The notes under the pieces are model-generated. The model did no database searches and was not told the origin of the DNA. It saw nothing but the letters and a program-made list of their open reading frames with translations. Of a stretch of DNA of 34,266 bases, positions 24,201 through 31,774 are shown piece by piece; within the stretch, counting starts at the first letter, position 1; the number at the start of each line of letters is the position of its first letter. The stretch comes from Candidatus Martarchaeota archaeon (GTDB taxonomy: Archaea; Micrarchaeota; Micrarchaeia; Micrarchaeales; CABMGC01), in NCBI GenBank assembly GCA_023379055.1, contig JAMCSX010000013.1:1-34266 (forward strand), read 5' to 3'. The translations under genes and the position numbers were made by a program.

Positions 24201-25465
24201 TTATTCATGTCTCCTGCAGGATTGGGGGCCTTGCTCTGAATATCTATGTTCTCTACAAACGCAAACTGACTTAGCCGCGTATCTGCGGCAGTGTCAGTCC
24301 AGCCTGGGAACGGGCTATCAATCCCGCCAGGAGCAGCAAAAGACGAGAGCGGCTGATTCCCTTCCGTCAAATAGGTTCCCGGAGCAATCAAGGAACCCCA
24401 ATTTGCCTTCATTTCATATGCCAGGGCCTCCTCTCCAGCAGCTGCGTTTCCAAATACCGCTATTTCCTGCGTACTTGGCAGTTTGTCTCCAGGCGGTGTA
24501 TATCCGCACAATACTTTTGCACTGCCATAACTGCTCTGCGATGTCGAAATGCCCAGGGGATTCCATAGCAGGAAATTCCCGCCATCCGGTCCAAGATTTG
24601 GCGCTATCGATGCGCCGAGCGCCTCGAGGAAGTTTATGTTGTCAGTAGTTGCAGGATATCCTGCATCCTCCAACGCTGCTCCAAAGAAAGAATTGGCAAA
24701 CCCCGGCCAGTTTGTTGCAAGCTGATCTACCTGTGGCGTGCAGCTTGGCGCGCCTGGTGGCACATAGTATTCATGTGTTCTCTGCACCTCTGACAGGCTG
24801 CCAGACAGCTGGCCCAAGTTTGTATAAGCGGCAGCAGACCACGTCCACAGCCCCTGCTCACCATACGTCGGATTTGCGCTATATATGTACCTATTTCCTC
24901 CAGACGAGGTGGACACTATATCCTGCGGAGGTATACCTGCAGGTGCGTTTCCAGTAATGTTTATCATGGGATTATATCCCAGTATTACTGCATTTACTTC
25001 GGCTATGTCGCTGAATTGCAGGTCGGGTGACGAAACCGGGAAAGAGCTCGGCGAAGAGGGTGGGGAGACTGCTATCTTGAACTTTACGCTAGGGTTGAGC
25101 TGTGCAGTATTCGTGTAGCATCCATTCCCGGCGTAGTCTACTCTCTCACCTGGCTGCCAAGAGGTTGAAGTCTGGGACGGTGATATCAATGAAAGGGTAG
25201 TGTATGTCTTGCCTGGTGCGATAGGGCACGTTATCAGATCCATTGCATACTCGTTGTTATAATCCTTTACCTGCTGCACGGGGGAGGTGTTTGATTGCGA
25301 TACTACCTGGGTACTGAACAATGATTGAAAGGGTGAGGGTATTGCACTTGCACCTGGCTGCAATCCTGCGGGCTGCGATGCCGATGCTACGGCCACATAT
25401 TCAGAGAGCATAAATAACGATACCAGAACAGACAGAATAAGCAACGCGTTGTGAAACCTACCCAT
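18251..25465 (-). CDS. giant (2404 aa) membrane-anchored surface protein with lysozyme-like domain
   Basis: Secreted, cell-surface-anchored protein. The start is the ATG at 25465 (MGRFHNALLILS...), just downstream of a TATA box; the frame is open to 25543 but those codons would lie on the promoter. Signal peptide ~1-29, cleavage after VASA. Residues ~590-745 carry CDLIAAGYSQIEAAGIMGN and AQETGGQN, matching the opening of phage-tail-lysozyme-type (Phage_lysozyme2) domains; E634 is the candidate catalytic acid. Several segments look like beta-propeller blades: FLYVVGTTKT (~775), MASDSLGDVYVTGYY (~1110), WPEIAVSPDGSEIYLANA (~1220), VGIADVNGYLYVLDD (~1375). Much of the rest is Cys-, Asn-, Ser-, Thr- and Tyr-rich. 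The C-terminus has one TM helix and a basic tail (RTRTKKRISKKR). It is divergent from the membrane array, suggesting a joint surface function. Confidence 0.85.
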   Translation of the reverse strand: MGRFHNALLILSVLVSLFMLSEYVAVASASQPAGLQPGASAIPSPFQSLFSTQVVSQSNTSPVQQVKDYNNEYAMDLITCPIAPGKTYTTLSLISPSQTSTSWQPGERVDYAGNGCYTNTAQLNPSVKFKIAVSPPSSPSSFPVSSPDLQFSDIAEVNAVILGYNPMINITGNAPAGIPPQDIVSTSSGGNRYIYSANPTYGEQGLWTWSAAAYTNLGQLSGSLSEVQRTHEYYVPPGAPSCTPQVDQLATNWPGFANSFFGAALEDAGYPATTDNINFLEALGASIAPNLGPDGGNFLLWNPLGISTSQSSYGSAKVLCGYTPPGDKLPSTQEIAVFGNAAAGEEALAYEMKANWGSLIAPGTYLTEGNQPLSSFAAPGGIDSPFPGWTDTAADTRLSQFAFVENIDIQSKAPNPAGDMNNLLGEYWNGKNGLGSAIPSKNYCTYSYDYTSSISISNIQQQSVPFPIVEPPTNGKPNFGSLSTQVLPYLIYNYNITNPAPQGAYNLQLSYDLYSPWNYYKPQGRIEPVPLNSTSLFFNGGVFSINPASSTFLNPSLAYYNVTGLGQGLSQAIADTNFGLPYPESGVGIPTTISTGCAASQTGEPLYKIAWCDLIAAGYSQIEAAGIMGNAAQETGGQNYKNINPEQKSSGGGCNGFVCFTTSSYPTSPSLITGNPQLDIQNQIQLIITSGYGPGAAWWSGVTTPKGAAIAFMQNFERCSGYNNPPNYGLCNGPVRESQAQAAYSALASGLASGGASGLSSNPAATSEGVTFNIQADAMTATPNGFLYVVGTTKTAQTGQCPYDTGTVTADIFFQCSIWYGEKANNLQATVPSQYSLQFLEAVSYFEWESVGISGIPSLLWKGTEPFYNPLLITNGDGGVSCSNTIPGKQICSFSTAQAGEQATAKLMNSAMLSALVNGGSPKTIAGEIGSNFGKVENSFNEFLTSWQKAPFAGCQAVASALQSGTPLTGINNVLAWVCAPAVPDGSQTNTKSNVFSTPGLQLFVLKQVQPGYYNTSQYQPNSVQIATCTQGASAASTCSQTFASNWNTYWNNVLAMQTSSVYLANAIPLSSALNINVASTELTTFGENNKINMLSSGDIGGSTFVPLGMASDSLGDVYVTGYYVIAASASSSSTAVTYSNAVTVPAIVTISHANGNGPLLIQSHIVNCYALSQSPLVSQSQISSSSLTSEQQNELSSALSGTKPYSVIGWPHTTVWPEIAVSPDGSEIYLANASTGGYIVVLSGSNPNICAGAIDLSYSPDIVHGYSSTSAAGAVGAGVQAAISGIPVVGSIAADVQAHIDENGVGLNITNWLANGGFYGITPSQSANANKLQKAMSYIIGDAIPTSGDVAGKNNPGISADYLDKATYHHPVGIADVNGYLYVLDDWNGKTGEWGCGSSGIQELFPVIQNLYTSGCQGGIAFNFLTLRVINASGVDVPITPYIPPSSAGGKSDIWQVNQGGCGNSLSPGTGIALLAVAMASGPITAAAGLFGASKLEQECMTVTPYSGKYSGYGYPPYGWILSGQITAGGSGQTHATIDVSSDIIQGCITSQSETNVGCTTYPTSVLTYTKPYAPIGPQIASWSCTADNVGLFGFGPTFHHSCASTPLSGVQFSVSINNTVSIYVPSCAKLVSEGQFNGADCAWGGNGGVNFDKSPANLYGELLFLKFDLQNYTLPVGVGYPGTASYNCYTTDSGSSSYIRSGSVDIEQPLIWDRQDGITDAPKPQSPGLCQNYGQTSADLVYSINPPIYFFTNPFVYDQNRGYAQSLSLAQTMASEFGYGVGSSTNINNNPSAFTVQEGTDLESASSASSGTFLNNLIGGGTSQPSGTGQLATAENSHISGYVLFPYSYSYTLTQSIDNVNPVSQSACTGFAPPKLQQSTTQQTVYAYTQANVVPNYLNATVSGGSLYSEYGNGTLYVPKLGSVSLPPQVITRLLGNRMIGTAYVNITVPGTGVQNAQDIVNATSQMTFADVVATQQGGAFPGFSYISASANPGVPCYGPSCAQSFANAKNSFGSYSNFDAQNIYLPTQIALLYMNKIPTRVFNEQLFLNRSGTSYSKLLGYHRLIFAYADAFNNIIYQPIDADIANLTQINMTVTPIVNSTNANDTIINITGTAGWIPQGATAEIPLKNSPIYLYYDANLNTEGYNAISSYAQVHAIASQCIFNASRRAADSGCQLANPVYSGLQGTPNGQHNMGYVGPNVTTYNTQYNSTGRCSPPPSSLFTPIQYNCNIYNNDSLNRACPPYVTNSKGGTYLPPYPEYCMPIALNGSGICTSQLGLANITQTNAHGKFNALISACGYGYSKITAVYYGTPPPEPTTATQVPLGYSAYTLNHPTPITFGVFNYSWVPANQTVSVPIGTFLLGLGRVSAFALLAIAALVVAFAFMRTRTKKRISKKRIRYA

Positions 25466-25500
25466 GGCGACTAACACCCTAAGTATTCTGCATTGCCCTA

Positions 25501-25510
25501 TATTTAAATG
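25501..25510 (-). promoter_or_regulatory. TATA box of the giant surface-protein gene
   Basis: On the minus strand CATTTAAATA, centred ~40 nt before the ATG at 25465. Transcription would start near 25479, giving a leader of about 14 nt. This position rules out the longer in-frame start at 25543. Confidence 0.6.
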
Positions 25511-25624
25511 TTTGTCCAAATCGCCAGTACTTAACAACGACAAAACAGTCCCTTACCGGCGCTATTGTCCGATTTCCAGACATTGAAGGAGGCAGTTCCA
25601 GAAGAACTGAGAACCGATAAAACA

Positions 25625-25697
25625 TGTCCCTTGCGGGATGCAGCGCTTGCATGAACGCAGAAGAAGCATGCATATTTTACTGGCTGGAGGATGTCAC
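25625..25697 (+). mobile_element. decayed IS605-type right end
   Basis: GGAGGATGTCAC at 25686-25697 is identical to the 12-nt terminal block of the RE at 23-34 and 15818-15829. A GAAGC box precedes it at 25663, at exactly the 23-nt spacing of the intact RE (15795 to 15818). In translation YWLEDVT mirrors the TnpB tail YRWEDVT. The hairpin's 5' arm (CCCAC) has mutated to CATGC, so the end is no longer functional. No tnpB body precedes it. Confidence 0.55.
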
Positions 25698-25710
25698 TGT
25701 AGGAACATAT

Positions 25711-25782
25711 TGGAATGGACGCCATTATGGTATTTGGAATGGACGCTATTATGGTATTTGGAATGGACAACGCTATAATATT
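25711..25782 (+). repeat. three 24-nt tandem direct repeats with inverted partial copy
   Basis: Units 25711-25734 and 25735-25758 (TGGAATGGACGC then a YATTATGGTATT half) differ by one base. The third (25759-25782) keeps the first half and diverges after. A 13-nt inverted match (GTTCCAAATGCCA, 25797-25809) corresponds to TGGTATTTGGAAT of the direct repeats with two changes. GGACAA (25765-25770) and TTGTCC (25781-25786) form a palindrome with a 10-nt spacer inside the third unit. The cluster sits 55-125 nt upstream of the plus-strand TATA box: a plausible operator array, or simply a tandem duplication. Confidence 0.6.
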
Positions 25783-25837
25783 GTCCGGGCACGCCTGTTC
25801 CAAATGCCAACTCCCATACATAGTCATATACAAAAAG

Positions 25838-25846
25838 ATTTTATAA
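25838..25846 (+). promoter_or_regulatory. TATA box of the six-gene membrane array
   Basis: TTTTATAAG centred ~26 nt before the ATG at 25868, fitting leaderless transcription of the first gene. All later genes are 1-13 nt apart or overlap, so this is probably the promoter of the whole array. Confidence 0.6.
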
Positions 25847-25867
25847 GTGTAATAGAGATACATATGC

Positions 25868-27418
25868 ATGGGTCTGACCAAAGCTGCCATATTCTCCTTA
25901 CTAATGTTATTCTCTGCGTTGTTCTCCAATCTCCTGTATGCGTCAGCCGCTTCGCCGTTCTCAACAAGCGCAAATCCGTGCAGCTTCAGTCCATCCCCTT
26001 CTTCACCGAATTTCCAATCCGGCATCTGCTCCTGCCCGCTTTTCACCCAGCAGATATATCAGCAGCCATCTGGGTTCGGTGGTTTTGGCAACATCCTCCT
26101 GTCAGACTTCAGCATCTCGCTTATCGCACTCACGCTCTCATTCGATACAATAGCCATAGCGTTCATGCTGAGCAAGATATTCACGCATCAGGGCATCAGG
26201 AACTGGCTTCAGAACGAATACTTCGAAGTAATAAAATCCGCGCTGATCATAGCAGGGATATTTCTCCTTCTCATATTCCTGAGCAACATAGCGTACCTGA
26301 TAAGTCCGAGCTACAGCCAGTTCATCCCGTCTACTCTCTCCGGTTATCCTGGAAACATCGCCGGACTGACTTTGGGTTCTGAGTCTTATCTCTGCCTGGT
26401 CAGCACCAACCTCAATACCGTATTCACGGTCTTCGGGAACATGGCTTCGGGGGTTGCAATAGCCAACTCCTTCAATCTGGGCTTCTACATTCCTATCCCG
26501 CTGAAATATGTTACAATCCTGAGCGGAATAACGTGGAAGCCCTTCGGGAATCTGATGATTCAAACGGGCAACTTCATCATAGGCCCCTACGGATCGCTGC
26601 TTAACGACATGGTAAACTTCGTCCTATTTCCTGTAGACGACATTGTCGACATATCCATACTCATGCTTCCGTCAATAGTGCAGTTGGGCCTTGTCGTCCT
26701 GATACCGATCGGCATCCTATTCCGCGCATTCCCATTTGTGCGGGGCATAGGAGGCACCCTTATCGCAATGGGGATAGGGCTGGCACTCCTGTGGCCTTCA
26801 CTGCTTCTGCTCTTCAACTATCCAATAACCAACCTTGTCACAAGCGTATTTCCGGTACAGCCGATAGACCTCCATGTCCCTTCAACTACGAGCAGCACAA
26901 ACGTTGCCGGCCTAATCGAACACGCGGTTAACAAAGCCACAGGCAGCCCCTCCTCTAGCATCTCTAGCATAATACTGGGTAGCAGTAGCAAGTTGCAGAC
27001 GTGCCCCTCCTTGTCCAACCTCATATCCATTAGCGCAATCTTAAATCCTGGCAAAACCATTGCACAGTTCGCCGAATCAATTGCATGCAATACCTTTGAA
27101 GTCTTCTCAGGTACCATCAATGTCATGTTAACAACTGCATTCACAACTGCATTCAACCCTATCATAAATGCCGCTTCCGCCATTCAAAATGGACTAGTAA
27201 ATCTGGGCGAGACCCTCGTCTATTTCGTCGAAACCCTGTTCCCAGGAAATATATATCCATACCTGAGCGACATGATCTCTTATGGCGTATATCCGATAAT
27301 ACAGCTTCTTCTCTTCCTGTTCGACCTCATAATACTATATTCGCTTACCGATAGCATAGCGAAATCCCTTGGCGGAACAATAAGGGTGCAGCTTGGAAAC
27401 AAGTTGAGGCTTGGATAA
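25868..27418 (+). CDS. membrane array protein 1 (VirB6/CedA-like paralogue family)
   Basis: 516 residues with a signal peptide (cleavage near YASA, residue ~28) and a Cys/Ser/Pro-rich head. Motif 1: TM ~82-103, linker with basic residues, then NEYFEVIKS (116-124) leading into TM ~124-145. Motif 2: GILFRAFPFVRGIGG (282-296) followed by TLIAMGIGLALLWP and another TM. A large outside domain (about 325-465) precedes two C-terminal helices and the basic end SLGGTIRVQLGNKLRL. First gene of the array, transcribed leaderless from the TATA at 25838. Relation to VirB6/TrbL/CedA is inferred from topology and neighbours; the sequence shows no decisive signature. Confidence 0.7.
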   Translation: MGLTKAAIFSLLMLFSALFSNLLYASAASPFSTSANPCSFSPSPSSPNFQSGICSCPLFTQQIYQQPSGFGGFGNILLSDFSISLIALTLSFDTIAIAFMLSKIFTHQGIRNWLQNEYFEVIKSALIIAGIFLLLIFLSNIAYLISPSYSQFIPSTLSGYPGNIAGLTLGSESYLCLVSTNLNTVFTVFGNMASGVAIANSFNLGFYIPIPLKYVTILSGITWKPFGNLMIQTGNFIIGPYGSLLNDMVNFVLFPVDDIVDISILMLPSIVQLGLVVLIPIGILFRAFPFVRGIGGTLIAMGIGLALLWPSLLLLFNYPITNLVTSVFPVQPIDLHVPSTTSSTNVAGLIEHAVNKATGSPSSSISSIILGSSSKLQTCPSLSNLISISAILNPGKTIAQFAESIACNTFEVFSGTINVMLTTAFTTAFNPIINAASAIQNGLVNLGETLVYFVETLFPGNIYPYLSDMISYGVYPIIQLLLFLFDLIILYSLTDSIAKSLGGTIRVQLGNKLRLG

Positions 27419-27430
27419 TGGTGCACAATC

Positions 27431-28705
27431 ATGTTTATGCTAGCAACCAACCTACCGACCACTGCATACAATCTTGCATGCAACTATGGCTCAAACCTCG
27501 GGAGCCCCACCGCCTCACTCAACGCGTTCGGCTGGATCCAAATAAACCTGCTTGTCATAATCGCCGGGTTTATGATAGCCGCACTGGTATACATGCTGAG
27601 CGGCTTCTTCCCGGTATCGATGCGGGAGAAACTGAGGGGCGTAGTCAAGTACGAGTATTTCCAGATGACACTCGGCATAGTAATACTGCTTGCACTGATA
27701 GCCTTCTCATCTACAACCTGCCGGATAGGGCAGGCGCTTGCGATTGGCGCGCAGCCTGTCGGGCACATCCTTTACTCCGATCCGATGCAGTGGTCGCAGT
27801 CGTACCTAAGCAATCTTCTCTTTGTAAAAGGCTTCTCCCTTTTTTCCAACATCTACGCCGAATCGCAGTTAATAGTGTTTGATGCCAACATCATGGACAC
27901 AGCTGGCGAGATTGTCTCGTCACTTCTGGTAAATCCGTTCTTCGGAACGAACCTCAATCCCGGCCTGCTTGCCGTCTATTTCGCATTCTCAAGTACGCTG
28001 ACAAGCACGTTTGTCCTTCTTATGGTGGTGGCATTCGGAGTAATATTCGTAATCTACATGTTTCTCCCGATTATACAGGCAATGGCCCTTACTGTTGTAG
28101 TGCCGCTTACGCTGATACTGCGATCCGTGCCTTTCGCAGGGCCGAGACTCAGAGAGTCCGCTGACTCGATAATGGGTCTCGCAATAGGCTTCTATTTCAT
28201 ACTTCCCCTTGTCCTGATACTTAATCAGTACATCATTACCTGGCTATATACCCCGTGCATTATCCAGACCTCGCTTAACGGCCTCGCATCTACCCATCCG
28301 CAGTTCCTGCTGTGCAATCCGTACTACGAATTTACCGGCAGCTACAAGCTGATCAACATACCTGTTGATTCATTCTTTACTTCCTCGCCATCTACCCTTG
28401 CCTCCGGCGTGCAGGGTGTAGGAGTAGCGGGCCTTGTCAACGGAGTTGTCCCGTCATTCTTTGGCGGGGCGATAACCGGGGCCGGAGGCGCGGGTCCGTT
28501 TATTCAGAAGATATTCGGCAGCCTGTTCGGACTTCCGCAGGTAATAATCGCATACTCGCAAGAGGTCTCACAGTATCTATTTGAAGGCATAGTCCTTATA
28601 GGCATTGATATGGCCATAACCATAGGCTTTGCACAGGGACTGTCAAAGGGCTTCGGGTCGGTGTCAAGGATTATCGGAACAGGGCCGTTCTGGGGTAATA
28701 TCTGA
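27431..28705 (+). CDS. membrane array protein 2 (paralogue family)
   Basis: 424 residues, no clear signal peptide. It begins with an outside Asn/Thr-rich stretch, TM ~38-58, a basic linker (PVSMREKLRGVVK), YEYFQMT (74-80), TM ~80-95: motif 1 of the family. Motif 2 is the most divergent in the array, TLILRSVPFAGPRLRESADS (227-246) then IMGLAIGFYFILP. The Arg residues and final Pro are kept but the GG pair is replaced. An extra TM (~190-215) precedes it. The C-terminal end has LSKGFGSVSRIIG. It starts 12 nt after gene 1 and its last base overlaps the start of gene 3 (TGATG). Confidence 0.68.
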   Translation: MFMLATNLPTTAYNLACNYGSNLGSPTASLNAFGWIQINLLVIIAGFMIAALVYMLSGFFPVSMREKLRGVVKYEYFQMTLGIVILLALIAFSSTTCRIGQALAIGAQPVGHILYSDPMQWSQSYLSNLLFVKGFSLFSNIYAESQLIVFDANIMDTAGEIVSSLLVNPFFGTNLNPGLLAVYFAFSSTLTSTFVLLMVVAFGVIFVIYMFLPIIQAMALTVVVPLTLILRSVPFAGPRLRESADSIMGLAIGFYFILPLVLILNQYIITWLYTPCIIQTSLNGLASTHPQFLLCNPYYEFTGSYKLINIPVDSFFTSSPSTLASGVQGVGVAGLVNGVVPSFFGGAITGAGGAGPFIQKIFGSLFGLPQVIIAYSQEVSQYLFEGIVLIGIDMAITIGFAQGLSKGFGSVSRIIGTGPFWGNI

Positions 28706-30585
28706 TGAAATTTGCCAGTATAATCGCATTGATGGCTGCATTCGGGATGGCGCATGCAGGCACCAGCACGCTCCAGTTTGCTCCGTCCTCGGCATTCAAC
28801 AACTGGGTCCCGATAGTCGGGGTGGGCATCCTCCTGGGGGTCATGATATCCGTAATATATTACCTCATAGGGTGGTTCCTCGGCAATGCAAGACTAAAGA
28901 CACAGACATTCGTGAAGAGCAATGCCCTCAACGAGCTGGAGCAGACGCTAGGAACCGTGCTTATAGTCATAATAATACTCGGCGTTCTCTACTCGGTAGG
29001 CACAGGGGAGAGCCTCGCCTTCAGCAACATACTGTCAAACAACGCTGCAAAGTCCATAACAAATATCTGCAAAACCTACCTTCCAAAATCACAGATATCA
29101 TTTTTGGCCAACACCGGCACGCTTTACGGCCAAACCCAGCTTCTCTCGCCGACGACACAGGTATGCCACCTCCTCTACGCAGCGGGAAGCACAAGCAACC
29201 AAAACCTTTATGGGGTAAGCAGCTCCACTGCCAACATAGACTACGGGCTTGCGGCAACGTACACCATACTCGCAAACCTGACAAACCAGTCCGCAGTCAA
29301 TCTCAATTCAATATTTCATTTCGAGAGCCTCCTATTCTTCTTCAGGGATGTTAACGTATATACAACTGTCTGCCTCGGAGACCAATGCGCTCTGCCAATC
29401 GCAATACCCGAATTGGGACCAAAGTACGAGTCCGAGGTTAAGTTATCCGCAAAGCCCTTCGACGGATACGTCCTCCACAGGCTCATAATGCCCACAATAA
29501 CCACCGAAGGCACATTGATGCTCTACCTGTACCTGTTCCAGATGATACTGATACTCCTACTGCTGCTCCTGTGGCCATATCTCCTTGTTGCCGGAATCCT
29601 GCTCAGGACTGTGTCGTACACAAGGCGCATAGGCGGATTGCTAATAGCGGTGGTCGTGGTCGCCCTCCTAATATACCCGACCATATTTCTCATAGAGTAC
29701 TCCGCGCTCTCCAATGCGAGCCCTCCGCTGCCGCTTCTCGGCCTTCCCGTAGCGCCAGGCAGCCAAATCACGCAACAGGCGACGCTTGCCCAGGCTCCCG
29801 GACTGTCACAGGACATGCCGGATGCGGTTCTGTGCGGTGCGCCTCCTGGTTGGAACTCCGAAAACCCTGGCACAGGGTTATATTGCTATGTAAGCAGCAG
29901 CGTTACCTCCCTGCCCTCAAGCATAGTATTCCGTGGATTGCAGATGCTGTGTACCGGCAGCAATGAACTGCAGCCATCGGGATATCCATGTATAAGCTCC
30001 CTATTCGCTTCAAACCAGCCAACATGGCATCTCATCCTAAACTACATCCTGCTTGCATTACCTGGAGTAGGCACTTCGGCCCTAGGAATTCAATCTGTTT
30101 TGGCTGAGACTACATTGCCCCCAATAATCTACAATTGCAATGATATCCCCCAAAGCTCTAACAATGGAAAACCCGACAGTACGCATCCATGCTTCACGGC
30201 AAGGAATCTTAACTTCTATGTTTTTCCTAGCGCAAAGGACATAATAAACCTGTATTCCTATTATCCGACCAGCGTGGTCGGCACAGAACTGGAATACACG
30301 ATCTTCAGCGTTGTAACATTCCAGGGGGCGCAGTCCATACTTGATGAAGGCCTATCCGTAATGAGCGGCGGGTATATAGCTGCCTTGCCAGTGCTTCCAG
30401 CCTCATATTACCCGCAGAACGTAAGCGCCACCATGTTCGCCCTTATCAACATGTACGGCATACAGGCCGTAACAGGGTTCATACTTCCGATACTGAATCT
30501 TCTGATGCTCATATCCTCAATAACCGGGTTGTCTACTCTTATGGGCGGCGAGACAAACATACTGGGTATAAGCAGATTTATATAG
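28705..30585 (+). CDS. membrane array protein 3 (paralogue family, longest)
   Basis: 626 residues. Signal peptide MKFASIIALMAAFGMAHA. Motif 1: TM ~36-58, linker GNARLKTQTFVKS, NALNELEQT (73-81), TM ~82-98. A ~170-residue outside domain follows, then a long hydrophobic block (about 270-296), then motif 2 GILLRTVSYTRRIGG (297-311) and LLIAVVVVALLIYP. The second outside domain (about 335-560) is Cys-rich with many Pro/Ser and is the largest in the array. The C-terminus is GFILPILNLLMLISSITGLSTL then MGGETNILG. It overlaps gene 2 by one base and gene 4 follows after 7 nt. Confidence 0.68.
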   Translation: MKFASIIALMAAFGMAHAGTSTLQFAPSSAFNNWVPIVGVGILLGVMISVIYYLIGWFLGNARLKTQTFVKSNALNELEQTLGTVLIVIIILGVLYSVGTGESLAFSNILSNNAAKSITNICKTYLPKSQISFLANTGTLYGQTQLLSPTTQVCHLLYAAGSTSNQNLYGVSSSTANIDYGLAATYTILANLTNQSAVNLNSIFHFESLLFFFRDVNVYTTVCLGDQCALPIAIPELGPKYESEVKLSAKPFDGYVLHRLIMPTITTEGTLMLYLYLFQMILILLLLLLWPYLLVAGILLRTVSYTRRIGGLLIAVVVVALLIYPTIFLIEYSALSNASPPLPLLGLPVAPGSQITQQATLAQAPGLSQDMPDAVLCGAPPGWNSENPGTGLYCYVSSSVTSLPSSIVFRGLQMLCTGSNELQPSGYPCISSLFASNQPTWHLILNYILLALPGVGTSALGIQSVLAETTLPPIIYNCNDIPQSSNNGKPDSTHPCFTARNLNFYVFPSAKDIINLYSYYPTSVVGTELEYTIFSVVTFQGAQSILDEGLSVMSGGYIAALPVLPASYYPQNVSATMFALINMYGIQAVTGFILPILNLLMLISSITGLSTLMGGETNILGISRFI

Positions 30586-30592
30586 TGGTTCG

Positions 30593-31774
30593 ATGAAGAC
30601 TCCGGCGCTATTATTGCTTGTGGCTGTCCTTGCTGCACCAATGCTGCATGCCTCAAGTACATCGCTGAATATCATAAACTGCAAGAACCTCTTCAACGGC
30701 ATCTCCTCCCTAGGCGCAACTCACGCTACCACCATCTACCTTGTCAACCAGAACCTTGTGTCAATAGCTGGCAATCCTGCAGGATTCCTTGGCGTGTCGC
30801 TCCTTATAGTGCTTGCAGTATTGACCATACTCGGCCTTGTGTTTGCTGCTGGCATAGCGTTCCACATAGAGACGCTAATGCAATACGCCAGAAGCGAGCT
30901 CTTCGAGGTATTCATAAGCCTGCTCCTTATTACACTGGTAGTGGGTGGCACTCCGGCATTCGACGGCGCAATAAGCACGCTTGCAAATTTTGGTTCGGCA
31001 ACTGCAGGCGCAGCCCCAACAGCAGCAATCACCAACGCGCGCAACGTGAATATAGAAGCGTGCGACAACATCCAAAACAACATAATGAACGCGGGCCTAA
31101 CAAATTTCGCGGGACTGTTCGCGGCCCTCATATTCAATAACATCATAGTTTCATTTACGGTGCAAGTCCAGCCCAACGGGCTTGGGTTCACGTTTGCCCC
31201 GTTCGCAGGAGACAGCCTGATAACCCAGCTACTGTACGACGAACAGATGATATTCTTCGGAAGCATAATGTTTGGCACATTCCTGATAATGCTGTTGTTC
31301 CTGATTTATTTCCTATTCCCGATATTCTTCTATGTCGGCATTGTACTGCGCTCATTCCCCTGGACAAGGGCTGCCGGCGGATCGCTGATAGCGCTCTTCG
31401 TCTCATTCTGGATAGTATTTCCCGCGCTTATGTACTCATTCTCGGCTGTCACGGCTCCGGTGAGTACGTCTACCTGCCCGACAGGATACGGCCTTCCAAC
31501 ATCAACATCAACATCCGGATGCCTGCAGTTTCCTAAATACACATCATTTTTCTCCGTATCCCAGTTTGAATCACTGTTCCCGAATCTGGCGAACATGGGA
31601 GGACAGTATGAAAGCAATCTAGACAGCTTTGCACAATCCATTGGCTATACCGCAGTGCAGATAGTCGGACTTTTAATATCTCTCTTCATATCATATGAGA
31701 TGGTAGAGAAGCTTGGCGGACTCCTCGGCGCCCCATCGATGCAGTCGCAGAGAATGCTGAGCAAGGTGCTATAA
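30593..31774 (+). CDS. membrane array protein 4 (paralogue family)
   Basis: 393 residues. Signal peptide (MKTPALLLLVAVLAAPMLHA). Motif 1: TM ~66-90, HIETLMQYARSELFEVF (91-107), TM ~106-120. After an outside loop, a long hydrophobic stretch (about 222-248) leads to motif 2, GIVLRSFPWTRAAGG (249-263), SLIALFVSFWIVFP. The second outside loop is short and Thr/Ser/Cys-rich (TSTCPTGYGLPTSTSTSGC). The last TM is ~350-368, ending EKLGGLLGAPSMQSQRMLS. This copy and copy 1 show the family motifs most clearly. Its stop overlaps the ATG of gene 5 (TAATG). Confidence 0.7.
   Translation: MKTPALLLLVAVLAAPMLHASSTSLNIINCKNLFNGISSLGATHATTIYLVNQNLVSIAGNPAGFLGVSLLIVLAVLTILGLVFAAGIAFHIETLMQYARSELFEVFISLLLITLVVGGTPAFDGAISTLANFGSATAGAAPTAAITNARNVNIEACDNIQNNIMNAGLTNFAGLFAALIFNNIIVSFTVQVQPNGLGFTFAPFAGDSLITQLLYDEQMIFFGSIMFGTFLIMLLFLIYFLFPIFFYVGIVLRSFPWTRAAGGSLIALFVSFWIVFPALMYSFSAVTAPVSTSTCPTGYGLPTSTSTSGCLQFPKYTSFFSVSQFESLFPNLANMGGQYESNLDSFAQSIGYTAVQIVGLLISLFISYEMVEKLGGLLGAPSMQSQRMLSKVL

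Larger units (their letters stand above)
25466..25867. other. ~400-bp divergent control region, no gene
   Basis: The gap between the giant surface-protein gene (minus) and the six-gene membrane array (plus). It holds, left to right, a minus-strand TATA box (25501-25510), an IS605 right-end relic (about 25625-25697), three 24-nt direct repeats (25711-25782), a GGACAA/TTGTCC palindrome (25765-25786), an inverted partial repeat copy (25797-25809) and a plus-strand TATA box (25838-25846). Apparent reading frames across it have no protein-like support. Confidence 0.7.

Noticed and set aside
25711-25782. Possible CRISPR array
   Set aside because: The 24-nt units are directly adjacent without unique spacers, so this is a tandem repeat.
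25531-26046. 171-codon minus frame across the control region
   Set aside because: It overlaps the signal peptide of array gene 1 and translates the 24-nt repeats; no coding-like composition or promoter.
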